NCBI RefSeq assembly: GCF_019649055.1
Contig: NW_026570223.1
Coordinates: forward strand, 2,356,001-2,420,000
Source of the DNA: Paramacrobiotus metropolitanus
Taxonomy: Eukaryota; Tardigrada; Eutardigrada; Parachela; Macrobiotidae
Direction of reading: 5' to 3'
DNA: 64,000 bases
Below are positions 1-11,229 of the stretch, in pieces. The position numbers were made by a program, and so were the translations under genes. The first letter of the stretch is position 1. Every line of letters starts with the position of its first letter. The notes below the pieces were generated by a model, which saw nothing but the letters and a program-made list of their open reading frames with translations, had not been told where the DNA came from and searched no databases.

Positions 1-597
1 GTATAGTAGTATTGCCACCTCTTTAAATTAATCGTGTACATCACTCTCGCATTGACAGTGCAGTTTTGTTCGGATTATTTTAAATCAGCGGGACAATTGT
101 CGACATCGCTGATAAGTGATAACCGTGATGTGGGATCATGTGTCGAAGACGCGATAATTTCTTTACTTGGTTTGGGTTGTTCTTCGTCCTGGTAAATTTC
201 GGAACAAAATTTGTTTCGTAAAAGCAAAAGATATTTTGTAACCTATAGAAGCATAAGAAGCATATAGCATTTTATAGCATATTCCAGAAGCATTTTATAG
301 CATATTGCAGAAGTATTTTATAGCATATTCCTGTTTCTTCTTCAGTGTTTTAGTTGATTTTTTGACCAATTTACGAATCGATTCATTGATGCATTTCTGT
401 TGTCCGTGTTTCGCCTTCGACATTTATCTTGTTAAGCAGATTTACTGGTTTTTATGATAATTTATTGATTGGATTTACGGTTGTGATATCTTAGTACAAA
501 AGGATTTTAATTCGAATGGCATCATCTCCGTTTTTCTAATGCGTGGCGTATATTGATTTACCTAACTTATTGAGTCAGGGTCATGTCTTTTCTCCAG
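1..597 (+). other. Intron of the palmitoyltransferase gene (window edge)
   Basis: No coding exon was recognised here. The first exon of the downstream gene starts at 598 with two bases that complete a Cys codon, which should be the C of the DHHC motif, so the exon carrying DHH lies to the left of the window or is hidden in this stretch. I looked for the Asp-His-His codons and did not find them. The segment has short near-repeats of 'agcatatagcattttatagcatat' type around 250-325, otherwise nothing notable. Confidence 0.6.
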
Positions 598-2506
598 GTC
601 CTTGGGTGGCTAATTGTGTGGGTCGACGGAACTATCGGTACTTTTTGTATTTTCTGATCTCCTTGTGCTTGCACATGATGGCCGTCTTCGGTGTGAGTCT
701 GCATCAAGTTATACGGGAAAGCGGGAATCTTGATCATCCAACACAAATCGCCTCGTACGTATCGTTTGTTCACCTTGCATGTACATGCCTGTGAGATTGA
801 AGAGTTACAGCGAGAAAGATAGTTTCCAAGCCGCTTGGTTGTTTGATCGATTTTTGTGGTTATTTTTACAGGATAGTGCTCATGGTACTGATTGGATTGT
901 TAATATTCCCCATTGGTGGATTAACGTGCTTTCATTTCCATCTCGTATCCAAGGCCAACACCACTAATGAACAGGTGCGGTTTGTATTTACGGCTTGAGG
1001 AAATCAGCGGTACATGTCAGGCGTAATTAAGGGCATTATCGGCATGTGTCAGCGATCAAAATGTATTCACTGTGGATCTTATTGATTCATCTGTATCTTT
1101 AGGTGACGGCAAAATTTAAGAATTCTTTGAATCCGTACGACAGGGGATGCCCAAAGAATTGTCTTTTCACATTTTGTGGTCCGCTTTACGGAAAGTATGT
1201 ATTAAATCTCCTTATGAAAATGGCTCGAACCCCCAATGAGGGAGACATTGATTTGCACTAATTTTGTCCATTCTCCAGATACACGCCTGCAGCGGATCTG
1301 AATAACGTGACTGTTCAGCGGCCCAAAGAGCGTGTGCCGTTTTCGCCTTCAGCCTCACCTACACAAATACGTGTGGAGATACCGAAATTCCCAGAACCGG
1401 AAAAGACTGATAACGTCACCGTGAAGTATAAGGTATATTTAGGCTTGATGCACAGTGGGTTTGCCAGTTATCCTTTTGGGCTGTTCTGCTTGTGACCTTG
1501 CGATGCTTGCGTATTTTGCTTCCGATAACAGACTTCAGCTTTTTCACGCTCTTGACCTTAGGTGCCGGCAGCAGCTAGACCCTCGGGTGGGGCTTATGCA
1601 CTAAAACCCAGTACTGCCGATTACGATAACATTCCGCCGCGCTCACCTGATGTTCCCACGGCTGTCCCGGCGGTTAGTCCACCGCTGCCGGTGGTGGATA
1701 ATGCTTTTGCTAACCATAAACCGCCCGTGACCGGCACCGGCGCTCCTCCCAGTTACGCTCAATCCAGTATTAAATCGAAGATGCAGCCTGTGATTGCAGA
1801 GCTTATCGCGCGAGCGCCCTCTTCGTCTGTCAGTAGCGCAGAGGGTTACGGCAGCATCGAGGAGCCCCTCACCGCCACGCCTTCGTTCAATAGCCACACC
1901 AGTAAAGAGTCCCATATTACCCCGTCTAGCGGCGATTCCACCGCCACCAAAATGAACCATGGAATATTGCGGGCTACGTCAAGGCAGGACTCGGTGCTGA
2001 CATCTAGCGCCGCTAGTACCGTCAGTACGTTGGATCGAACATCGGCGGAACTGCAGCAGAGGATCTTTCGCGCGGTCGACGGACGGCAGATAAACAGTCC
2101 CCGACATTCCACTCGCAAGAGTAAAGCGTACGGGAATATGCTGAAGGAGGATGTGGGCGGGACGATGCGCGCGGCACGGGGCGAGGACGGGATGGGGTCG
2201 TACGAACGCGGGAAAGCCGCGCTGTCTTCCAGGGCGGTTAGCACGTCCAATTTAGTCTCGCAGGAGTTGCCGCTTGTGTCGTACAAGAAGAATCCAGCAC
2301 TGACGTCACAGCCGTCGTTAGTGCACATGGAGAAACCCCGAATGCAGCCGCGTCCACCGTCTTTCGTACAGGCGCTGGAAACAACAGACTCAATTGAGCA
2401 GCTGGCGTTGTTGGGGCAGGGACCCGTTAATTTTCGGGAAAGGGATGAACTGCGGAAACAGAAATTAAAGCCAAATAGCGAACATTATGGGGAAATTTCA
2501 GTATAA
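598..2506 (+). CDS. ZDHHC5/8-type protein S-palmitoyltransferase, 5' partial
   Basis: Five exons chain in phase: 598-763, 872-974, 1103-1194, 1279-1432, 1562-2506, giving about 486 residues. The first residues [15 protein letters not shown] are the conserved segment directly after the DHHC active-site motif. Two membrane segments follow ([20 protein letters not shown] and [20 protein letters not shown]), then the family's TTxE motif as TTNEQ, then the juxtamembrane block [12 protein letters not shown] typical of ZDHHC5/8. The last exon encodes a long, Ser/Pro-rich cytoplasmic tail of about 310 residues, as in ZDHHC5/8. The family transfers palmitate to cysteines of membrane-associated proteins at the plasma membrane or Golgi. 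The protein ends in I-S-V, which fits a hydrophobic PDZ-ligand; vertebrate ZDHHC5/8 also end in PDZ ligands. The N-terminal half with the catalytic DHH is outside the window. Family assignment is firm; the exact subfamily is inferred from tail length and post-TM sequence. Confidence 0.88.
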
Positions 2507-3873
2507 TTTATTCTTTAACTTAAACAGTTATTTGTTGTTGAGTTGTGCATTTTTATCACTTGGCAGCTTCTCGGCTTGAGTGAGTGAGTTGACCTAATCC
2601 TGTGTTGCGATCTCCCAGTTTAGTAACGGCTGGATTTGCAGATGATGTTGCTTTTCACCTTCGAGATTTGTACCCGAATGTGGAGTTTGTGGTGGTTTTA
2701 TTTTTTTATGGATTTTAAGCTTTGTGCATATGGTGATTGTGCTAACATTAACCATTTTAAATGAAGATTGAATCTGTCCATTGGTAATTCCGTAATTTGG
2801 AATACGTTTTTGTACCGAACTTGTACGCTTATTACGGTAACTCTCGCTTTTTGTTTTCCTGGACTACGTAAATATTATACAGAAAGAAACTCGTTAAGAA
2901 AATAATAGCATACCATTTAACTGCATTAATTAATGCAGTTAAATGGTATGCTATTATTTTCTTAACGAGTTTCTTTCTGTATAATATAGTCACAGATTCA
3001 AATAGTCCTCCCATTAGTGCAAATGGTCAAAACTTCTCGTTTTGTTTTCACCCGAAGGTATACTTCTATCGAAAGGTTCTGAAGGTGTTAGAATTTAGGC
3101 TATTGATAAATCCTTATAAATGATTTCTGCGGTGTACGGTGTACGCGCGAATAACTTGCAGTTCATGTCTGTTTCGAGTCTCGACAGTCGCAAGGTTCGA
3201 AACATTCATGTACACGGAAATTCATCGTCAGATCGGCGCTACAGGCTTTCGGCACACAGCGCGTCACAGCGGACAGAAGAGTGGCAAACCGCACAGAGTG
3301 GCGGTTCAACTTGTGACTTGGGTGTTGTGACTGTTGTCTGAGCCGAAGTTTGAGCTCGTATTTTGTCTACAATAATCAAGTTTAGTTCCAAGAACTTCGT
3401 GCAATTGTTGATATTTCATACCTCCGTGGCTCCGTTAGACTGTTAATAGCACATTCTGATCATTCAACCGAATTAATTTTACGATTTAATAAGAAGAGCA
3501 ATACAAGATTACTGTGCCTTCGTTTTGTAATTTTTCATACCTTACTCTAGTTTTTACATACTTATGTGACAGTCGTCGACCTGCTTTCATCGCCATCTTT
3601 GGTTAGTGGAACTCGCGTAAGATGGTGCTAAGTGCTAACGTTGTAAAAAGTAAAAACGGCGCGAAACTCATAGCAGCACGTCTGAGTCTGGCGCTTTCAG
3701 AGCAGCATTGTTAAAAAGTTATATGGTTACAAAATGATCGGTTGCTTTCGGTTCGATTTGTGAACAGTCATAATAGATCATGAATTCGTGTGTGCGCTAG
3801 GGAGCGGAATCTTAAGTAGTGTTATCCCGGAATTTGATGTGAAAACATAAAAAGATCCTACAAGTTCAATAAT
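2507..3873. other. Intergenic region
   Basis: Separates the palmitoyltransferase stop codon from the first coding exon of nuclear receptor A. No gene is supported. Short open frames around 3120-3340 have no recognisable domain and no splice support. The region contains the 116-bp palindrome described separately and should include the 3' UTR of the upstream gene and the promoter and 5' UTR of the receptor. Confidence 0.6.
2872..2987. repeat. Perfect 116-bp palindrome
   Basis: Bases 2872-2929 and 2930-2987 are exact reverse complements of each other over 58 bp with no spacer; the symmetry centre is TTAA|TTAA (2926-2933). I checked it base by base; symmetry breaks at 2871/2988. It is AT-rich and lies between two genes. 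It could be a hairpin-type mobile element remnant, a fold-back duplication, or an assembly artefact. Confidence 0.95.
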
Positions 3874-6800
3874 ATGGAAAACAACAACAGCAACCTCACT
3901 GATTACGATACATCTACGATCAGTTCAAGAAATTCTCCACCACCAAGCCGAAGAAGTAAGTTATGCATTTGCATCACTTGGGAAAGATACTTACTAAATT
4001 TTAAAGATACTGCTTAACGACAACATCATCAGTCTGACGGCTCTCGAATCTCGATGCTAAGTAGTACATATATGTTACGCGCAATGCGTGTATTCGGACC
4101 AGATGTTGTTCTACAGTAGTTTTTTTAAGAAATAATTTTTGTTTGGTTGGTTTTTTATCTATCTGACATTGCCGATAGGCGATAGCGATTCAAATTACAG
4201 CATAAAGTTTGTCGACTGTAACTTCTCAATGAATTTCGCACTTCCGGTCTGACGAGTCTGTGGTCTAGCGGGTGTGCGAAGCCGTGATTGGAGGGTGGGA
4301 CTGTCTGGCCCAGCCTCTTTTAGTATTGTTTACATTGTTAAAAAATTTTAATAATAATGCCTGATAATTTTCTCGTTTTCTACATTGCGGCTTGAACTTT
4401 AAAGGCACTACACTTTCTTTCTAAATATTTTTGTAAACCCACTGTGACATTGTGATGGGCATTTTTCCGCTGATTTCAGCAGAATTTTCCCTTGAAACTT
4501 TCTGATCTTGATCCACGTGTACATGTATCTAATGATGGTTAGACTACTGTTGTGTGTGGGAAAACGATAACACAGCAGGATGCATCCAAAACAGCAGCAG
4601 CGTGCTCCCTGACGTTGTGCTGGCTTTTATGCTTACGCCAGACAGAAAAAAGACACCTGTTTGCTCTTGTACATGTGCTCCAAACATCCGTAGCCGAATA
4701 AAGAACATTTTCACCGTAAATCCAGTCGGCTGGTATGACTGGAGTCACCGGACAGAGATCGATTTAATTTCGGCTGATGGCTGAATGACGACTGAGCGTC
4801 AGGCATATTCGGCGCTGGCTGTGCCAAGATCACTTTTTTGTGCTGCGTCGCTCTGATTTTGCGCTACTTACCTTCACCTCCCGCAGCGTGATTACAACTG
4901 GATGGATCCGTGTCTCTGCTGTTTATAAACGTTTTCGGTGTTGAAGTTAATCGGGTTTATCCAACGCGTCAGCCTGCATTTTTCATCTATCTGCATGCCG
5001 CTGCGATTATTGTTTTTGTGGATACCTGTCGATCAGTCATCGATATCAGCTGGTTCGGCCTTTGGAGATTCTTGTGAACAGGAACGTGGTAAACGTTGCC
5101 TGGATTTAATCGTATTCTCTGGATTAATGAGTGGCGCCGGTAAGGATTCATCGTGTCTAATTTGCCATCATAATATTTTACCACATTTTTTTTTTGTTTT
5201 GCATTTCGTAAGCCGCGAAGGTTTTCAAAACGTTTGTGATTTTATTATAGTGCTTGAATATGTGATATTTTCGAAATGCTTTTTTGAAGAGATTTATTTG
5301 AGCTAGAGCTGCATTTAGGCGATTGAAATAGTTTGTTGATTATCCTGTGTTGGCTTTTCTATGCAAGTTTTTTAATTTATTGTTTGTTCATTTTTTTGTC
5401 AACTGCCATTAATAAATAGTTTTAAGCATTACAAAAACTATTAAGTAGTTGATAATTGTTTTATGTCTATGCTGGCGCTTATGATGTTTCGGACCGTCCT
5501 ACTACTCGTACAACTTTCTCTTGAGAGTGTTTGAATTTTGCCAGTCAGCCAGTTCAATTTTAACTGTGACCTTGAGTCGGGACATTGCGCTGTCGATAAA
5601 ACGCTGTCGATAACACACTGACAGTACAGTTTACAGTTAGTGCGCTAACTATCAGTCTTTGTTTGCGTTTTGTCTAGCCGGAAATTAGTTACAGCAGTAC
5701 TTTGAGGAATATTTTGACAACTGACGGAATAACAAAGAGCGTCCCATTCCCATGTATTGATACAGTGTAGTTAGACAGCTTTAAAGCTGGACTCGTTAAT
5801 AGCTCGGTATATAAATTGTGCAAATATATCGATAATCGATGCACCTTCCGTGCAGTGCGATTACACGATTTACATCGTTCCTTAATGCTTGTCAATTTGA
5901 TCAGGTTGCCGGTCCCGTATAATACGATGGATTTAGGCCCTTTGGATCCGGTTTCTGGGTCAACCTCCTCGTCGGAGCTGAAGAGTCCTACTTCCAGCGA
6001 TTCAGCATCCAAACTTCCGGGTGCTGCTCCCTCTTCGCAGTATTCTTCGGCGGCTAATGACAATAAAGCCGGAAGTGCCACGTTGATCGCGCGCGGGAAA
6101 CGCGGTAATCTGTCGCATCTCAGTGAATCGGATCGCCGCTCAGAAGTGTCATACCGCAGTGAGCCCAGTCTGGCCATTTCCGATGCAGCACGCAGTTCTA
6201 AGTTTAAAGTGGTCAAGTTGGGCGACAAGACACCGTATGTGCGAGGACGGTTTACCTGCTTCGACTTCCATGATTTACCGGTGAAGGATCTGATTAGATC
6301 AGACTCATCGCACACTCCGCGGATACAGACGCCGACGATTGCCACAGAAGGGCCCAGTGGGACGTTGACCGCCAGTGCGTCTTTTACGTCGAGTGGTAAT
6401 AACACAGCCGACAGTTCTGCATCTGTCAGTGTTCAAGGTAAAAATAAAAATTAATGCGTATGATTTCACTGCATAAAGTTTTTAAATAAAAAACTGGGTA
6501 ATTTTCGAATAAAAACTAGATGCTTTTTGGATATTGTTATTTGTTACGTGTTTACAGACAAAGGTACACAACGTTGTGACAGCAACATTGTCGTCCTTTT
6601 CGTTAGTTTTAACCCGCTGTACGTGCATTATCTACTTTGAAATACTGTTTATTAAAGCGTTATTTTTCGTACTTAAAATATTGTTGGTTGTTACTAGTTA
6701 CTTATTACATTGTCGTCCTTTTCGTTAGTTTTAACCCGCTGTACGTGCATTATCTACTTTTAAATACTTACTGTTTATTAAAGCGTTATTTTTCGTACTT

Positions 6801-9800
6801 AAAATATTGTTGGTTGTTACTAATTTGACACTTTTGGGTAAATTTCCTGTATTACTAATCATACGATTACTTTAATAGATATTCTCGTTTTAAATCAACA
6901 TCTAATTGTACAGGAAGGTCGACAATCATATTCGCATCTTTGGTCAAATTCACGAAATTGTTTATTAGATGCGCAGTGGTTGATTTGGAAGTTGAATTGT
7001 AAAATGAAATGCTACCGGGGAACTTGACAGTTAGATTTCGGATTACATAACATACCCATTCAAGTGTCGTGTTCTCCGTTTATGACATTTGCCGGTCGTT
7101 CTCTTAATTGACTCGATATATTGATTTTACTCGGCGAAAACATATAATTTTGTCATGAAAAATATTGACACTGTTCTTTTGCAGTCGATGCCGGCAGTCA
7201 GGCTCCCGCTTCAACTAGTGCCTCAGCATCCAGCAGCCGAACTGGTACGCTGATCCGTTCTCCTCTCTCCGTCCAAACGCTCCATCACAAATCTCCCTCG
7301 TCTCGCTCACCTGTTCCGCCCAATACCCCGACATCCCCGAACGTGGATTTCTCCGCTTCACTGGACGGCGCTAGCACTCCGGACCGATTTATCCCCTCTC
7401 CGGCGCCGACCACGCCCATCCCGGGCCACGCAGCTCCTGACCAGCTCATCCAGGACAGCTTAGCGAAGAAGAACCCTACCCCTTACTCGGAAAGTGTGTC
7501 CCGTGTCGCCTCGATGCCGCCGTCCGGCACCATGACGCCGGGGCGGAAAATCTCCGGCGCTACTGGTCCGGATCCCTCGAAACTCCTCCGTTTAAAAGGG
7601 GAGTCGTTTTTCGCCGAAATGATCGATCGTGTCTGGGAGGTGTCGCCCGGAAAACCGGTGGGCGGGGGATTTGACCGAATAGAGGCGAAAATCCAGCAGT
7701 GTATGTCGCTGGTCACCGAGCACGTGCTGTTAGCGGTACGGTCGGACTTGGAGGACCTGAACAAACAAGTGAAAGTACTACGGGAGCGCGCGGCATCGCT
7801 GGAGTGTGAGAATCAGGTGTTGAAGATGGAGAATACACTGCTGCGGAATGTAGTTAATAACTCGACGCAGCCGGATATCACGCCCAGTCGAAGCCGAATG
7901 AAATAAGAATCTGACAGATTCTGACACGAATTTTACCATGACAGATCATTAGAATTTAAATGTTAGATTGCGTTTTTGATCGTTTTGTGTGCCTTTTGTT
8001 TCCGGAAAATGTTGTAAAACAGCAAATCAAAATTCGATGCTGATGAATACGCAGCAAAAGAAGCGAATAAATGGCTGAATATACTTGTAAGACATTTTTC
8101 ATCAACTTGGTAAAGTTAGTGCAGGGTTGTAAAGAATCGAAACGTGATGCTGTACCTCATCGACGATCCAGCTTTTACCAGTGCATTTTGGCTTCGAATT
8201 TAAGTATACGAAACTTGTTAGCTGTTGTAATTTCAGCTTCTGGAGAAAAGCCGTTGTGCACCGTTTGTGGAGATGTCGCGACCGGCTACCATTATGGGTG
8301 CATGTCTTGCGAAGGATGCAAAGTACGCACCGCTTTATTCTTACGACAAATGCACTGGTTGACGTATTTTGACTTGTTTGGGTTACCAGGGATTTTTTCG
8401 ACGTTCTACGCAAAAGGACCTCCAGTACACATGCCGAGGATCGAGCGACTGTGTTATTGATAAGAAAACGCGCAATCGGTGTCCACAGTGCCGTTACGCG
8501 AAATGTGTTCAACAGGGAATGACCACTGAAAGTGAATATACTTTTCTATGCTTTTGTTGCCTCTATTGTGAGATAATTAGGTTATATATGCGCTAGTGCG
8601 GTATGCGCTGTACATTTATCTTTTGAATAGAACGTTGGTTTTGCGACTGCATTTGTCTTTGTAGTAATTATACAGTTTTTCGGTTTCTTTGTGTTAATCT
8701 ATGTCTTCCCTTTTTAGTGGTCCGCAACGACCACCCGCGCACCGTCGTGCGTCAACTATCCTCCGACGAGAACCGCGAACAACGACAAAGAGAAATCATG
8801 CATCATCGGACGATCTTGGAAGCGGTGGAAAGCAAGCTAAATGACCAGGAACGCCAGCTGGTTGGTAACATCGTCGAAGCGGCTCGGCAATTTCTCAGTC
8901 CAAGCTCGTCTCCAAACGGACAAGTGGTTCGTAATATACAATATTGCTTACAAATTAAATAGCGGTATTATTGTCATAGTAGTTGCATTTGTAAATGTTT
9001 TGTCCCATTCAGTACCATTTCCTGATTTTCTTTTCGCATTTACTGAAACATTAATTTGGGCTAAACCGAGGTTTTTTATTAGAGCGTTCAAGAGTATATT
9101 CATCAGATTAAAACAGAAAAGGGTGGAATGATGCACGTTAACCAAATGGGAAAAGTGGTGCAGTTTTTGGACCTGATGGCGCCGGCCATTGCCAAGCTGA
9201 CGCATTTCGCCAGAAAATTGCCGGGCTTCAACGAGGTTCGTATTATCTGTAATTCAGTAACTGATAGAGAAATTTTTTTTGCTACTGTCCTGTACAGTGA
9301 CCTTTACTGCAGTTAATGCCGGGTGATCATGGTGTATTGCTGAAAGCCTCCTGCGTGGAAATTATGTTGTTTCGTACCGCTCTGCGCTACGACCGGGCCA
9401 GCGGCACGTTGGTTCTCAATAACGGCTTCCGTCTGTCCATGGCCCAATTGTCTAATGCAGCGTATCTGGAATCGGAAAGTCTTTTGCGTCCGATTTTGAA
9501 TTTGTCAGCCAGCTTGGCTAATCTTACGCTGGATGATGTGGAAGTTGCGCTGTTTCTAGCTGTGCTGGTATTAAGCGGTACGAAAGGTCACCGGTGCTGA
9601 ACGTCTCTAAAAAGCTTTAAACGAAAGATTTTGACTTGTAGCTTCATTCTGATGGCATTTCACAATATTTTAGCCGATCTGTTTGTCTTGTGCGTTGTTC
9701 TGGTTTTTCTTGTTTTGACGTGGTTTGTGAATTTCCAGAGCGCCCTGGAACGATCGCGAGTGTCGACATGGAAGTAAAAGAAGAGCTGTTGTGGAGCTGC

Positions 9801-10004
9801 TTGCGCAAACACATTGCTGAGCAACATCCATTCGACGCTAACCGTTTTGCGCAGATGATGATGCGGGCGCTGGAACTGCGCACCATTTGCTCGCAGAACG
9901 CCGAAAAGATCCTCTACATCAAGCTGGACGGAAGCAGTGGCTTGCTGGAAATGCTCGTGGCTACCATGTTCGATAACTGCACTGTCCAGATTGTTAACAA
10001 TTAA
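3874..10004 (+). CDS. Nuclear receptor A, thyroid-hormone-receptor-like (NR1A-type)
   Basis: Seven exons chain exactly: 3874-3955, 8237-8322, 8400-8531, 8718-8933, 9083-9235, 9313-9577, 9739-10004; 399 residues. After a short Asn/Ser-rich A/B region, a two-zinc DNA-binding domain starts near residue 35 ([15 protein letters not shown], then P-box CEGCKGFFRRS, then CPQCRYAKC) with the zinc cysteines present. A hinge (MVRNDH...) and a complete ligand-binding domain follow, including the signature [19 protein letters not shown] and [15 protein letters not shown]. Exon phases and positions match nuclear receptor B immediately downstream, so the two arose by tandem duplication. As a transcription factor it should bind DNA in the nucleus, probably with RXR. 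Helix 12 reads [12 protein letters not shown]: the AF-2 glutamate of TR (FLEVF) is replaced by Thr, and the helix-11 His that contacts T3 is Asn. Exon 1 is assigned by phase and by analogy with gene B; its intron encloses a TSC22 gene. Confidence 0.87.
5927..7906 (+). CDS. TSC22-domain leucine-zipper protein (bunched-like)
   Basis: Two coding exons, 5927-6437 and 7185-7906, joined in phase 1, give 410 residues. The start at 5927 (MDLGPLD) is the last upstream ATG before conserved sequence; earlier in-frame ATGs exist from 5816. A conserved long-isoform motif [25 protein letters not shown]-like block (near residue 85) matches the N-terminal motif of TSC22D/bunched long forms. The C terminus has the TSC box ([20 protein letters not shown]) followed by a short leucine zipper ([20 protein letters not shown]). 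TSC22 proteins dimerise through this zipper and act in growth control and transcription. The whole unit, with an AATAAA near 8065, lies inside the first intron of nuclear receptor A on the same strand. An alternative is that the exon at 3874-3955 belongs to this gene, but its phase fits the receptor exon better. Confidence 0.9.
6585..6829. repeat. Tandem duplication, two ~122-bp copies
   Basis: Copy one begins at 6585 and copy two at 6707, both starting ACATTGTCGTCCTTTTCG and ending near GTTGGTTGTTACTA. They differ by a few substitutions and a 4-base insertion (TTAC) in copy two. The repeat lies in the intron of the TSC22 gene and has no coding meaning. Confidence 0.9.
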
Positions 10005-11229
10005 ACTGCACCTACCGATTATTTGCTAGCAGTTTTTTTATTCGTTGTTCTCATTGTTTTAATTGAATTTTAAAACAGATTATTCGCACATGGATAAATA
10101 AGTTGATAACTCACTTGTCAATGACTGCAAGATTTATAATCTGGCGAATTCTGCCGGGTTTATTGTTAGGGAATCGCAGTTTTCTTTAGTTTATGCCGAT
10201 GCTGATCGTATTGTTGTGTTACAAGTGTTTGTTTTTATCACGCTGTGGATTAGTATGATCTGAATCTGATACTATGTAAGTATTTCAAGCAATAAATCTG
10301 AAATTTCTGGTCTTGTTGGACAGTTGGAGAAAGTGCTAAAGCCAAGCTGAGTCAGTAGAATAAACAATTCACACTATTTTTCATGACAGTAGTAATCTGA
10401 CCGCCACTTTAAAAAATGGTTTTAAGCCCGTAATTAAATTAAACTTCGTAGGTAGAGATAGACCGTAAGCGAAACGAACCGAAGATTTTAGACATTTGGA
10501 TGAAATAATATGGGAAGTGAACTGCACAGTGCACAGTGGTTTTGACTTTGCCGGTCCGGTAGAGGAATCAATGCAGACTACATCCCGCCATAACATTTTT
10601 TTAGGCAATATGAATACTTCGTAAACATATTTTAATAATATTATTATAAGGGATCGTTAACTGAATCAGGATCGTGTTCTATGAATATCAACGGTCATAT
10701 TCAGCCAGTTAAGGTCATCAGCTCGAGTCTGCAGTCGCCAAAATACCTGTTGAGTCACTCATTGGTTCGGAAAATTCACTGACCGGGTGGAAGCGTTTAA
10801 TCAGATGTGCCAATCTGCATATCATTGGCGTACGGGCCAATTGTTCTGGCTCAGTTCTGTTGTTTTCGTCTGGCTCTCTGGGTGGATTCGTACGCAACGC
10901 GTACGTACGAAATCCCTCCGAAATCTCAGCCAAGTATCGGCCTTAAGAGGCTGATCTGTTGCCTGATAATAAAAAGAACCCGGATTCTTTCGCTCCGCAC
11001 TCAGCGTGCACTGCTAGTTGCCACTGGCATGAAAAGGCAAATGTTTCAGGTGAAGTCCTGTTGGCTGTTACTATGCCAGTCTGGCAACTGTCCTCAACAG
11101 ATTGTGCGGCTGGCGTTGTTCTTAATTTATCTTATAACATTATTATCGTAATTTATTATACCGAAAGTGATAATTAATTTAAATGCCCATCCGTCCCGTC
11201 GCCTGTTCGAATCTGATCCATGCCAGAAA
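10005..11229. other. Intergenic region between the two receptor genes
   Basis: Contains the 3' UTR of receptor A with a candidate polyadenylation signal AATAAA at about 10291, and the presumed promoter of receptor B. Open frames at 10381-10608 (-), 10718-10933 (-) and 10807-11177 (+) show no domain, codon bias or splice structure that I can support. Confidence 0.55.

Noticed and set aside
3874-3955. First exon of TSC22
   Set aside because: Joining in phase 1 requires a weak acceptor inside the TSC22 coding sequence (GATTCAG near 6006). Joining to the receptor exon at 8237 uses a classical acceptor and parallels receptor B.
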